DNA of 15,786 nucleotides from CAYVQZ01 sp964453435 (GTDB taxonomy: Bacteria; Abyssobacteria; SURF-5). The notes below the pieces were generated by a model. That model saw only the letters and a list, made by a program, of their open reading frames with translations, ran no database searches and had not been told where the DNA came from. Of the stretch, positions 1-7,382 are shown one piece after another. Position 1 is the stretch's first letter. Each line of letters begins with the position of its first letter. The position numbers and the translations under genes are program-made. Location: positions 1-15,786 of the forward strand of contig CAYVQZ010000083.1 in the NCBI GenBank assembly GCA_964453435.1, given 5' to 3'.

Positions 1-54
1 AAATGGCGGGGTTTGATTCGACCCTAAGTGGCGGGTTTTAAGTGACCGCTGACA
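1..54. mobile_element. Probable terminal end of an IS21-family insertion sequence (partial)
   Basis: Read on the minus strand the end starts TGTCAGCGGTCACTTAAAA, which resembles the terminal inverted repeats of IS21-family elements as I remember them. Inside it a short sub-repeat occurs twice (TGGCGGGGTTT at 4-14 and TGGCGGGTTTT at 29-39), and repeated internal motifs are typical of IS21-type ends. The rest of the element, with its istA/istB-type genes, would lie beyond the left edge. The neighbouring minus-strand ORF takes its last codons and its TAA stop (38-40) from this sequence, so the element appears to have cut into that gene. No target duplication can be checked because only one end is visible. 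Confidence 0.42.
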
Positions 55-848
55 TCAAGGGAAGTCCCATCGCCGCCCTGAGCCTGTCGCGAAATGACTT
101 TTGGGCGTGATACGTCAGCTTGCGCTCTGCCGTGTATTTATCCCCAAATGGATGCACTGTGGCTTCTAGTTTGCAGTCTATGGGGATCGTTGAAAGAACC
201 CGCCTGTCTCTTTTTGTTTTGCAATAGAAGACATTTGCCTCGAGTTTTCTTGCTTTTAAGTATCCTTGAGACCGCAGATACCCATCCAAACACGCTTCAC
301 TCGCCTGGTCGTTCGCTTCGATGACGAGCACCCTGGGAGAATACATCTGCAAATCGAATCCCTCAAGAACCTTTAGTTCACTCCCTTCCACGTCGATGGA
401 AACGAAGTCTATTTGAGAAGTGAATTCATGGTCTGTCAAGATTTTATTCAGTGTGGTGGCTGGCACTTCCAACTGCTGGAATCCGTCGAAGCTAAGGGAG
501 CGATTCTTGTACCGCCTCTTTACATCCTCTTCCCTGTCACGTTCCACACTCGAAAGCAATCCGAGCGTTTCGGCGAAGAAGGATATCTTTTCTCTCGCGG
601 TCTCGGCTCCCACTTCTTTCCTTGCGGAGAGGTCGGACTTCACAACCGGCGTGCCGCAGGCACGCGCCTTAAGGATGGGCAGACCGAAGACTTCGTAGAG
701 CGTAGTGAACAAGAACAGGCACGCACCGGAGTACAAAGCCGGCAAGTCCTCGTCGCGCACGTGGCCAGGCATGAGAATCTTGCTGCCGCAGTCATTTTCC
801 CTCAAGTATATCCTCGTGGCCGTGCGAGAGCTTGCCCGCTGTCACCAT
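38..848 (-). pseudogene. Chimeric remnant: GT4 C-terminal fragment fused in frame to C-terminal half of an FkbM methyltransferase
   Basis: Reading from the right, 848 to about 602 matches residues 220-302 of the intact GT4 at 3749-4816 in both DNA and protein (for example DEDLPALYSGACLFLFTTLY). The first part (843-848 down to about 810, VTAGKLSHGHED) is in a different frame from the rest. The piece is 8 nt shorter than the intact gene there, which is a frameshift. The E-x7-E donor-site motif is broken, with Lys replacing the second Glu. From about 601 the same frame continues as the C-terminal half of an FkbM-family SAM methyltransferase (IDFVSIDVEGSELKVLEG). Its N-terminal SAM-binding part is absent and its C terminus ends inside the IS-like sequence. 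The open stretch begins at a TTG at 805 and gives 255 aa. Neither enzyme should be active. Confidence 0.8.
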
Positions 849-1130
849 CTGACTAAAAAGTGAGCAAATGCTTTAAAAAGCCTGCCCTAGGATGCATCAA
901 GAAGACGGTGGCCCCTCCCTCTCTAAAACGTGAAAATATTATTCCATACGCACCGACAAAAATCAATGATTTTTTCGAAAGTGTCTTGACTCCGGAAGAG
1001 GTTTCTGAAAAAATACAGTTCTATCGAAAAGGAATCTCCGAAATCGATTCATCTCGGTCAATTGTGTTTTTCCAGACAGAGAAAGAAGACGCGGCCGGAA
1101 TAAGAAAGAGCCGCTCGGGAGAATCAGAAC
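849..1130. other. Gap before the phosphatase-family gene, no convincing gene
   Basis: This stretch is visibly richer in A and T than its surroundings. A plus-strand frame opens at 860 (GTG) and runs to 1300, but its last 170 bases lie in another frame of the hydrolase gene, and I recognise nothing in its first 90 codons. It could be a gene remnant or the leader of the gene at 1131. I see no clear sigma70 promoter. Confidence 0.4.
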
Positions 1131-2750
1131 ATGTCGGATGGAAATATGAACCACAAGCGAGAGAGCGACACCGGAAAGCGAAGAGAAGAAACTGCTCAGG
1201 CAAGGAAGCTTTTTGTTGTCGGCTTGGACGGAGGCACATGGGACAATCTCCTTCCACTTGTGGAACAAGGACTGCTCCCGACATTTGCGAGCCTGATTGA
1301 AGAGGGAAGCTGGGGGCCCCTCCGGAGCACGATCCCGTGCCTAACACCGCCTGCATGGGGTTCTTTCCTCACCGGCGCGAGCCCCGGAAGACACGGCGTA
1401 CTGGACTACGCTGTCACGATGGATACCGAGGCCGCCGTTTTCGTGACGCTCAAAGACTTGGCCATTCCAGCCCTGTGGGATATATTCACTCACTTTGGCC
1501 TTCGCTCCGCGTTCCTTAATGTTCCTTTTACTTATCCACCACCAGCGCTGGACGGAGTGTTCGTTCCAGGGCCTCCTGTACCCCCGGGCAAATTTATGGC
1601 GTTTCCCCCCGAACTGACCGGGGAGGTTCTCCAGCGGATTCCGGGGTACTCTCCCGATCTGGCGCCCGTGGAGAAAGATAGGTTTCTGGAGTCGGTATAT
1701 CAGGCAACGGAAAAAAGGGCCAGTTTGACAAAATGGTTGATGGCCCTTGAGCCGTGGGATTTTTTTATGGTCACATTCATCGCGACGGATAGGCTGCATC
1801 ACCGGATGTGGCATTTACACGACGTCGTATCGAAATATTATCAATCGCTGGACGAGGTTCTCGGCGATATTCTTCGGAGGGTTGATTCCGGCGCCCACAT
1901 CTTGTTTCTGTCGGACCACGGTTTCACGGAGCTGAAATCGAAGTTTTTTCTTAACCGGTGGCTGGCAAACAACGGATTTCTTTGTGCTCGTTTCGTGCAT
2001 CACAACAAGAGAAATCAGAGTTATCTAAACCCGTATGCCCGCAAGAGAAAAACTTTGGGCAAGCTGAGTCGGCCTCGTCGGCTTCTGCGGTTGCTCCCGG
2101 GATGTGGCGACCTCGGCTGGGTGATCGACCTCACACGCACAAAGGCATTTTCAAGCTTCGGGTATTTCCCGGGAGTGTATGTAAATTTGAAAGGGCGGTA
2201 CGAATGGGGAATTGTGGAGCCTGACGACTACGAACAAGTAAGAAACGCGCTAGTCGATTCCCTTTCAGAAATTCGCGCCCCTTCTGGCGAACCGTTATTC
2301 TGCACAGTGGCCCGGCGGGAGGAGATGTTCGCGGGCCCGCACGTTGGACGAATGCCCGATATTGTCTGCGAGATGAGTTCAAACAGCGTAGCCCTTTACC
2401 CCGATCTCGGATATCGGCACCCTCACAAGATTCAAAAAAGGAGGAGAGGCGTTCACGAAATGAATGGGTTGTTTGCCGTGAAGGGTCCAGGAGTCAAGCA
2501 AGGATATCGGATCGATAATATTTCCATTCACGATCTGGCTCCTCTCATACTCTACCTGATGAAGCTTCCTCAGCTTTCCTCCATGGACGGAGTTTTGCAT
2601 TCGGAAATTCTGGAAACAGAGTACTTCGGCAATTGCCCGCCCTCGGTTGTCTCTGCTGAAGAAATAAAATGTTCCAGAGAGGAATATGACCTTACTGAGG
2701 AGGAGCAAGAGGCCTTCCGCCGCAGCTTGGAGGCGTTAGGGTATATCTAG
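1131..2750 (+). CDS. Alkaline-phosphatase-superfamily protein (type I phosphodiesterase / nucleotide pyrophosphatase family)
   Basis: This 539-aa metal-dependent hydrolase probably cleaves phosphomonoester or phosphodiester bonds; its substrate is unknown. The two-metal site can be followed along the protein: the first Asp in GLDGG (D33), the nucleophile Thr in LTPPAW (T72) followed by FLTGASPGRHG, D220 and H224/H228 in ATDRLHHRMWHLH, D262 and H263 in SDHGF, and H442 in VHEMNG. The C terminus (EEEQEAFRRSLEALGYI) is the tail usual in this subgroup. No signal peptide or membrane segment is seen, so it is probably cytoplasmic. The ATG at 1131 has GGGAGA 8 nt upstream. Relatives often sit in polysaccharide loci. 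It is followed after 113 nt by a GT2 gene on the same strand, and the two may be cotranscribed. The reaction cannot be told from sequence. Confidence 0.88.
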   Translation: MSDGNMNHKRESDTGKRREETAQARKLFVVGLDGGTWDNLLPLVEQGLLPTFASLIEEGSWGPLRSTIPCLTPPAWGSFLTGASPGRHGVLDYAVTMDTEAAVFVTLKDLAIPALWDIFTHFGLRSAFLNVPFTYPPPALDGVFVPGPPVPPGKFMAFPPELTGEVLQRIPGYSPDLAPVEKDRFLESVYQATEKRASLTKWLMALEPWDFFMVTFIATDRLHHRMWHLHDVVSKYYQSLDEVLGDILRRVDSGAHILFLSDHGFTELKSKFFLNRWLANNGFLCARFVHHNKRNQSYLNPYARKRKTLGKLSRPRRLLRLLPGCGDLGWVIDLTRTKAFSSFGYFPGVYVNLKGRYEWGIVEPDDYEQVRNALVDSLSEIRAPSGEPLFCTVARREEMFAGPHVGRMPDIVCEMSSNSVALYPDLGYRHPHKIQKRRRGVHEMNGLFAVKGPGVKQGYRIDNISIHDLAPLILYLMKLPQLSSMDGVLHSEILETEYFGNCPPSVVSAEEIKCSREEYDLTEEEQEAFRRSLEALGYI

Positions 2751-2850
2751 GATACCGTTGACTCAACACTATTTGTTGGTTAATGTGTTCTTCATCTGCT
2801 TTCTCCACCCATGCAGTTCCTGTTTGGTGAGATGATGGTGCGACTAAAGC

Positions 2851-2857
2851 GGAAAGG
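2851..2857 (+). promoter_or_regulatory. Ribosome binding site that decides the GTG start of the GT2
   Basis: GGAAAGG lies 6 nt before the GTG at 2864. The nearby ATGs at 2832 and 2835 are in another frame and run into the TGA at 2865-2867, so the GTG is the workable start. Confidence 0.55.
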
Positions 2858-2863
2858 CGGCCC

Positions 2864-3598
2864 GTGACAGACCAGAGCATATCCGTCGTTGTGCCCGCGT
2901 TCAATGAAGAATCGAACGTCGAGAGAACAGTCGATTCTGCGATACGGGCTCTCAACCATATCACGGCCGATTTCGAGATTATCATCGTGAACGACGGCAG
3001 CGCTGACTCGACCGGACAAGTGGCCGAATCGCTCGCGCATCGATATCCCGCCGTCAAAGTGATACACCATGAGAAAAACCGCGGGTACGGAGCGGCTCTC
3101 TCCAGCGGATACTATGCCGCAAAAAAGCAGTGGGTCTGCCTGTTTCCCGCTGACGGACAATTCGACATGAAGGAGATCGAGCGGCTCCTGCCGCTCACGG
3201 ACCGGTTCGACGCGATTACCGGCTACCGCGTGAACCGGGCCGACCCGTTCCACCGAAAGCTGAACGCATTCCTGTACAACAGCTTCATCAGGGTGTTGTT
3301 CGGCGTTCCGCTGCGCGATATCGACTGCGGCTTCAAGATTATCAGGCGTCGATTGTTCGATACGATACGGCTTACTTCGACGGGCGCCTTTGTCGATGCG
3401 GAATTCTATATTCTGGCCAGGGCCTTGGGCGCCAGGGTAACCGAGGTCGGCGTGACGCATTATCCCCGCGAGCAAGGGGAGCAGACCGGCGCCAGGATTT
3501 CCGTGATCCTGCGGATGTTCAAAGAATTATGGTTTTTCAGCAGAAAAATGAAGAGCGAAATAGCCGCCCTGCGGGCGAATCGCGAGCCAACCGAATGA
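2864..3598 (+). CDS. Family 2 glycosyltransferase, DPM1 (dolichol/polyprenyl-phosphate sugar synthase)-like
   Basis: This 244-aa GT-A-fold enzyme probably transfers a sugar from a nucleotide sugar to a lipid phosphate or glycan acceptor. Visible motifs are ISVVVPAFNEE (6-16), VNDGSADST (42-50), NRGYGAALSSGY (72-83), the metal-binding region PADGQFD (95-101) and DIDCGFKI in the acceptor-side half. These are the standard series of the DPM1-like/GtrB-like branch. Length fits the soluble catalytic domain; there is no C-terminal GtrB-type transmembrane pair, only a charged tail. The start is GTG with a good ribosome binding site. It follows the phosphatase-family gene on the same strand and converges with the GT4 at 3749. 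Donor and acceptor cannot be assigned. Confidence 0.88.
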   Translation: MTDQSISVVVPAFNEESNVERTVDSAIRALNHITADFEIIIVNDGSADSTGQVAESLAHRYPAVKVIHHEKNRGYGAALSSGYYAAKKQWVCLFPADGQFDMKEIERLLPLTDRFDAITGYRVNRADPFHRKLNAFLYNSFIRVLFGVPLRDIDCGFKIIRRRLFDTIRLTSTGAFVDAEFYILARALGARVTEVGVTHYPREQGEQTGARISVILRMFKELWFFSRKMKSEIAALRANREPTE

Positions 3599-3638
3599 CG
3601 GATGGGGCGGCTGATTTGCTCGAACGCTCTTCGAAGTC

Positions 3639-3654
3639 CCCGCGCATTCGCGGG
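3639..3654. terminator. Short hairpin between convergent genes, possible bidirectional terminator
   Basis: A perfect 6-bp GC stem (CCCGCG / CGCGGG) with a CATT loop lies 41 nt after the GT2 stop and within the 150-nt gap between the convergent GT2 and GT4 genes. No run of T follows on either strand, so it is not a classic intrinsic terminator. The rest of the gap shows nothing else I can name. Confidence 0.25.
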
Positions 3655-3748
3655 ATAGATTGGCGGACTGCCCCCAAAGCACGCATTACCGACCGTGGGA
3701 CATATTCACAGACTCTCCTGTCGCGAACGCCCTCCAACTTTGCTCGAG

Positions 3749-4816
3749 TTATGCGTTAACCTCTCTGTACAACTCCGAAATGCGGTGCGCCATCTCGCGC
3801 CACCCCGGAATCGAACCCGGCGGCGCAGTTTGATTCGGCGCCTGCATTACCTCGACTATTTTCTGCGCTATCTCATCGCTCGAGCGGGGGTCAACCCGGT
3901 GCGAGCTCCCGGCGCCGACCTCGTTCATTGCCGAAAGGTTCGACGTGACGACCGGTGTTCCGCAGGCGAGCGCCTCGAGGATGGGCAGACCGAAGCCCTC
4001 ATAGAGCGTGGTGAACAGGAACAGGCGAGCGCCGGTGTACAGAGCCGGCAAGTCCTCATCGGGCGCGTAGCCGGACAGAAGGATTTTCCCCTCGGAATTA
4101 TGCTCCTCCAGATATGCCAGAATCTCCTCTCTGCCATATGTCAGCTTGCCCGCAAGCACGAATTGAAGCTCCTCGCCCAATTTCCCGCGGGCTTTGTGGA
4201 ACGCCTCGCACATGCGGATGATGTTTTTCCGTTTCGAAAGCGCGCCGACATAGAGAATGTAATCGGACGCGATTCCATATTTTCTCCTGACCCGCTCCAC
4301 CTCTTCTTCGGACCTCGGGCGGAACCGCTCATCGACCCCCTCGTAAATCACGCATGTCTTCGGTTCGGCGTCGGGGAAGAACCGGATGAAGTCGCGCCGC
4401 GTGCTCTCCGACACACAGATGATACGGTGGGTCCGCTCGGCGATATCCCGATACCGCGCTATCTTCTTCCTGCGGAACTTCTCTTCCGCGAACTCGTCGG
4501 AAACCAGCGAGAACAGGTCGTGAACGGTTGCGACCAGCTTCGGCCCGCGCACTTTCGGCAGCCGCACGTCGGGACCATGGAACACATCGAGACCGAGGCC
4601 GCGGAAGAACGGTTCCTGAAACAGCTTCACCTTCGTCGACGGCTTCTTCGGCGTATAAAAAAAGGGTCTGTTCTTCCGCCTCGACAGCCGGTAATAGATT
4701 ATGTATTCGTTGCCGTCGTCGAGCGCCTCGAGGTGCTCGATAAGGTGCGTGATGTACGTCGCCACCCCGGTTTTCTGGTCTATTGCGGCGGAGCTGGCGT
4801 CAATCCCGATTTTCAT
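3749..4816 (-). CDS. Family 4 glycosyltransferase (mannosyltransferase-like)
   Basis: This 355-aa GT-B retaining glycosyltransferase probably adds a sugar (mannose-like in its relatives) to the LPS core or O-chain on the cytoplasmic side. The N terminus MKIGIDASSA and the TGVATYI glycine-rich loop open the first domain. VGALSKRKNI (190-199) and E273-GFGLPIL-E281, the E-x7-E donor-site motif, mark the second. I place the start at the ATG 4814-4816. The frame stays open to 4942, but those 42 extra codons are translated repeat (they include the tell-tale RVIRVIRG) and do not belong to the protein. No strong ribosome binding site is seen. Repeat block R1 separates it from the other minus-strand genes, so it may need its own promoter. 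A decayed paralogue lies at 602-848. Confidence 0.88.
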   Translation of the reverse strand: MKIGIDASSAAIDQKTGVATYITHLIEHLEALDDGNEYIIYYRLSRRKNRPFFYTPKKPSTKVKLFQEPFFRGLGLDVFHGPDVRLPKVRGPKLVATVHDLFSLVSDEFAEEKFRRKKIARYRDIAERTHRIICVSESTRRDFIRFFPDAEPKTCVIYEGVDERFRPRSEEEVERVRRKYGIASDYILYVGALSKRKNIIRMCEAFHKARGKLGEELQFVLAGKLTYGREEILAYLEEHNSEGKILLSGYAPDEDLPALYTGARLFLFTTLYEGFGLPILEALACGTPVVTSNLSAMNEVGAGSSHRVDPRSSDEIAQKIVEVMQAPNQTAPPGSIPGWREMAHRISELYREVNA

Positions 4817-4854
4817 ACCGTCAATAAGGAATCCGGAACCACAGACAGACCTCA

Positions 4855-5029
4855 CGCAAAGGCGCGAAGCCGCCAAGAAAGGACATTCTGTTTTTTGACC
4901 ACGAATTACACGAATTACACGAAAAATTGAGGGCCTTTTCATCCGCGTTCATCTGCGTGAACCTGTCCTGAGCCCTTCGACCTTGCTCAGGGTAAACTCA
5001 GTCGAATGGATCTGCGGTTCCAAGGTTTT
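4855..5029 (+). repeat. Long direct repeat, copy 1 (partner 5114-5287)
   Basis: About 175 nt, from CGCAAAGGCGCGAAGC to CCAAGGTTTT, recurs 259 nt downstream with scattered substitutions. The 3' part, from CGTGAACCTGTCC onward, is identical. Each copy holds one forward 27-nt core followed by a CCTGAGC...GCTCAGG hairpin. Confidence 0.9.
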
Positions 5030-5071
5030 CAGCCTTCGTCAACTCGTTCACGCCAAGAGTTTACCCTGAGC
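4985..5071. repeat. Perfect 15-bp inverted repeat (4985-4999 with 5057-5071)
   Basis: GCTCAGGGTAAACTC at 4985-4999 is exactly complementary to GAGTTTACCCTGAGC at 5057-5071, with a 57-nt loop. The left arm also pairs locally with CCTGAGC just upstream (7 bp). Alternative hairpins are therefore possible, and a REP-like element is likely. Confidence 0.75.
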
Positions 5072-5113
5072 CTGCCGAATGGGTGTTCCATAAATCCCGA
5101 AGCTTTTTCGAAC

Positions 5114-5287
5114 CGCAAAGGCGCAAAGCCGTCAAGAAAGAACATTCTTTTTTTTGACCACGAATTACACGAATTACACGAAAAATTCAGGCCCTTTAAT
5201 CCGCGTTTATCAGCGTGAACCTGTCCTGAGCCCTTCGACCTTGCTCAGGGTAAACTCAGTCGAATGGATCTGCGGTTCCAAGGTTTT
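5114..5287 (+). repeat. Long direct repeat, copy 2 (partner 4855-5029)
   Basis: Second copy of the unit described at 4855-5029. The inverted TTTACCCTGAGC arm that follows copy 1 is not present after this copy. Confidence 0.9.
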
Positions 5288-5552
5288 GGTCCTTCGTCCC
5301 ATTCGCGCGATTTGTGTTCCCTGTCTTGCGTTCATCAGTAGTTCCCAAATCTGCGCTAATCAGCGAAATCTGCGGATAAAAACTCTCTTTTCTCCAAATC
5401 AGTTTAGTTGCCCGATTCGCTGGCGTTTGCGTTATTCGTTATCCATGCTCATAGGATGTTTTCAACCGCAAAGGGTCAAAGAGCGCAAAGGGAAAAATTC
5501 GTGTAATTCGTGTAATTCGTGGTCCCTATCTTGCATTTATCAGCGTTTATCA

Positions 5553-5715
5553 GCGGTTGCAAACGTCTTTTCCGCGCGAAGCGCCCAAAAATGCTTTGTC
5601 TTTCTTCGAGTCCTTCGTCCCATTTGTGTCATTCGTGTTCCGCTTTTTCGAACCGCGCAAAGAGCGCAAAGGAAAAAAATTCGTGTAATTCGTGTAATTC
5701 GTGGTCCCTATCTTG
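5553..5715. repeat. Near-identical 163-nt repeat shared with 13471-13634
   Basis: This runs from GCGGTTGCAAACG to CCCTATCTTG. I find one difference from the 13471-13634 copy, an extra C in the run after CGCGCGAAGCG. The two copies are direct and 7.9 kb apart, flanking the block from the GT4 at 5865 to the transaldolase. Confidence 0.9.
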
Positions 5716-5723
5716 CATTTATC

Positions 5724-5753
5724 GGCCTGCCTGTGTGTTGCACGCAGACAGGC
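5724..5753. repeat. Nested 30-nt palindrome inserted in the repeat
   Basis: The arms GCCTGCCTGTGTG and CACGCAGACAGGC pair over 13 positions (11 Watson-Crick, one G-T, one mismatch) around a 3-nt loop. In the sister copy at 5530-5556 the same flanks (CATTTATC and GTTTATCAGCGG) are joined by only AGC. This looks like a small hairpin element placed inside the older repeat. Confidence 0.75.
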
Positions 5754-5864
5754 GTTTATCAGCGGTTCCCAACGTCTTTTCCGCGCGAAGCGCGCCCCAA
5801 AAATCCTTTGTCCTTATTCGTGTCCTTCGTCCCCTTCGCACGATTCGTGTTCCCTGTCTTTCTT

Positions 5865-7019
5865 TCATCCGCGGTTTTCTCCGCTTTTCCCGAACCGCTC
5901 GATTGTCTTTTCGTACACCTCGAGCGTTCTTTGAACAGAGACGGTCGAGGTGAACTCGCGTTCGACCTTCTCCCTGGCCGCTTTCCCCAAGTGTCGGCGC
6001 AGCTCGGGCGAGCGGCAAAGCTCGACTATACGCTCGCGCAGCCTGGCGGAATCGCGCGGGGGCACGAGAAAGCCGGTTACGCCGTCGTCGGCTATTTCGG
6101 TCAACCCGCCGTATGTGGAACAGACCACCGGCTTCTCCATCGCCATCATTTCTTTTATCGCGAACGAGGAGGTGTCTATGCCGATTGAGGGATGCGCGCC
6201 GATGTCGAACACCGAGACGACTTGCGCGATATCGGTCCTCGGGCCCAAAAATTTCACGTTCTGCGAAATGTCGAGCCGTCGACACAGCGCCAGAAGCTCC
6301 CCATGTTTCTTGCCGAAGCCGACCACCACTATTTTCAATTGTGGAAACTCGCCGTGGACCAGCGGAGCCACCGCATCGAACAAATACTTGTGTCCCTTGT
6401 CCCAGTCGAGACGACCTACCATTCCGACGATAATGTCGTCGGCAGAAAGCCCGAGTTCGTCGCGGACAGCGGCAAGCGGCGGCGAAGGAGTAAATTTCTC
6501 GATGTCGATGCCGTTGTGGATCACGGCTATTTCCCCGCCGTTGAAAACGGGCGACTCGCCGAGCATCTCTTTCACGTAAGCGCATACGGAGATAACCTGG
6601 TCTGTCAAGTTCCGGTAAAGGAACCGGGTCAGCGGATTTCTCTTTACCGGCCGCGTGTTGTGATATGTCCGGACAATCGGGGTTTTCTCGCGTGAAAGCA
6701 GGGTTGCCGTCCCGAATACCCAGTGGTCCCTCGAGCCATTGACATGTATGATGTCGATATGGTTTTCGCTTCTCACCCGCATTGCTAACCGGATGTCCCT
6801 CGAGAAACTGACGGGGGTGAACCCGCCGTCGAACCGAAATTCGTCCAGCACGTCGACGCCGTTTGCCCGGCACTCTTTGGCGAGAACGCTGTCCTTCGGG
6901 CAGGCGACCAGGGGGCGGTGGCCCAACCGCAACAGGTTCCGGGCCAGAATGCTGACATACACTCTCTGGCCGCCTCCGTACTGGTGGAAGTTCGATAGCA
7001 GGATGGTATACGGCGTCAT
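5865..7019 (-). CDS. Family 4 glycosyltransferase
   Basis: This full-length 384-aa GT-B glycosyltransferase is probably a cytoplasmic enzyme of LPS core or O-chain assembly. The N-terminal acceptor domain has the glycine-rich loop QYGGGQRVYV. The C-terminal domain has HNGIDIEKF, GMVGRLDWDKGHKYL with its basic donor-site residue, and IDTSSFAIKEMMAME, where Asp stands in the place of the first Glu of E-x7-E. The ATG at 7017-7019 overlaps the stop of the upstream GT4 remnant as ATGA, with AGGA about 10 nt upstream, so it was once translationally coupled. The last few codons and the TGA lie in sequence matching the flanking repeat (AACCGCGGATGA), so the native C terminus may have been altered slightly. 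Sugar specificity is unknown. Confidence 0.9.
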   Translation of the reverse strand: MTPYTILLSNFHQYGGGQRVYVSILARNLLRLGHRPLVACPKDSVLAKECRANGVDVLDEFRFDGGFTPVSFSRDIRLAMRVRSENHIDIIHVNGSRDHWVFGTATLLSREKTPIVRTYHNTRPVKRNPLTRFLYRNLTDQVISVCAYVKEMLGESPVFNGGEIAVIHNGIDIEKFTPSPPLAAVRDELGLSADDIIVGMVGRLDWDKGHKYLFDAVAPLVHGEFPQLKIVVVGFGKKHGELLALCRRLDISQNVKFLGPRTDIAQVVSVFDIGAHPSIGIDTSSFAIKEMMAMEKPVVCSTYGGLTEIADDGVTGFLVPPRDSARLRERIVELCRSPELRRHLGKAAREKVEREFTSTVSVQRTLEVYEKTIERFGKSGENRG

Positions 7020-7340
7020 TTCAAACGTTCCTGTGTCACATCGGCGGATTGAAGCGAGGAAAGCATGAGTGTTTCGAGCCTCCGCGCGACGGTTTCCCGG
7101 GAGAACTGTTCCACCGCCCTTCTGCGCCCCTGTTCGCCCAGCCTGAGCCGCAGCTTGTCGTCCGACAACAAGCTTTCCATCGCCCGTGCGATGTCGTCGA
7201 TATCGTAGGGATCAACGAGCAAGCCGGTTTCTCCATCAACAACCGCATCTGTCACGCCGCCGACGCGTCCGGCGATAACCGGCTTGCCGGCCAGGTTTGT
7301 TTCCAAATAGATAATTCCTTGGTGTAGAACAGGATGTTCA
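7016..7340 (-). pseudogene. Family 4 glycosyltransferase, 5'-deleted remnant (C-terminal third)
   Basis: Only the end of the donor-binding domain remains: GIIYLETNLAGKPVIAGR, GGVTDAVVDGETGLLVDP and DDIARAMESLL, about 108 codons against roughly 370 for a complete enzyme. The frame is closed upstream by a TAA at 7341-7343. The TTG at 7306 is not a believable start because conserved residues precede it. The first Glu of E-x7-E is missing. The N-terminal two thirds have been replaced by a 110-nt spacer with an inverted repeat. The stop overlaps the next GT4 start by 4 nt, which shows a former intact operon member. Confidence 0.85.
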
Positions 7341-7382
7341 CGATGTTAACCGCGGGCGCGAAGCATAGACAGGACAGTGAAT

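Larger units (their letters stand above)
4817..5864. repeat. Repeat block R1: 1-kb mosaic of dispersed intergenic repeats
   Basis: This gene-free block between two GT4 genes is built from short repeated modules. Four of the six copies of a 27-nt core in the window lie here: forward at 4897-4923 and 5156-5182, inverted at 5498-5524 and 5680-5706. The core is two and a half copies of the 9-mer ACGAATTAC preceded by GACC. Around it are recurring phrases such as TTATCAGCGG, GCGCAAAGG, CGCGCGAAGCGC and TTCGTGTTCC. ORFs across the block give peptides such as NYTNYTKN and RVIRVIRG. Such peptides are common misannotations in environmental genomes, and none looks like a protein. The last codons and TGA stop of the neighbouring GT4 (5865-5867) lie in repeat sequence. 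Confidence 0.88.

Noticed and set aside
984..1019. Possible promoter with TTGACT at 986-991
   Set aside because: No acceptable -10 at 16-18 nt; the nearest candidate TACAGT is 22 nt away.
860..1300. Plus-strand ORF of 146 aa before the phosphatase-family gene
   Set aside because: It overlaps that gene by 170 nt in another frame, has no recognised motif and no convincing start. A gene remnant in 860-1130 remains possible.
3690..3720. GTGGGACATATTCACAG phrase as a transposon or REP end
   Set aside because: It recalls sequences near REP-associated transposases, but there is only one copy here and no transposase, so it cannot be supported.
3695..4930. Plus-strand ORF of 411 aa opposite the GT4
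   Set aside because: Shadow of the GT4 at 3749-4816, which carries the family motifs. The same applies to 9042-9923 and 11119-12671 on the plus strand.
4897..5706. CRISPR array suggested by repeated short units
   Set aside because: Units are 9-nt tandems and cores in both orientations with irregular spacing and related flanks; no regular unique spacers and no cas genes.
5154..6188. Long plus-strand ORFs over R1 (such as 5154-6188, 5006-5218 and 5519-5953)
   Set aside because: Their peptides are translated repeats (NYTNYTKN, NSCNSCNSW, RVIRVIRG), and the 3' half is antisense to the GT4 at 5865-7019.
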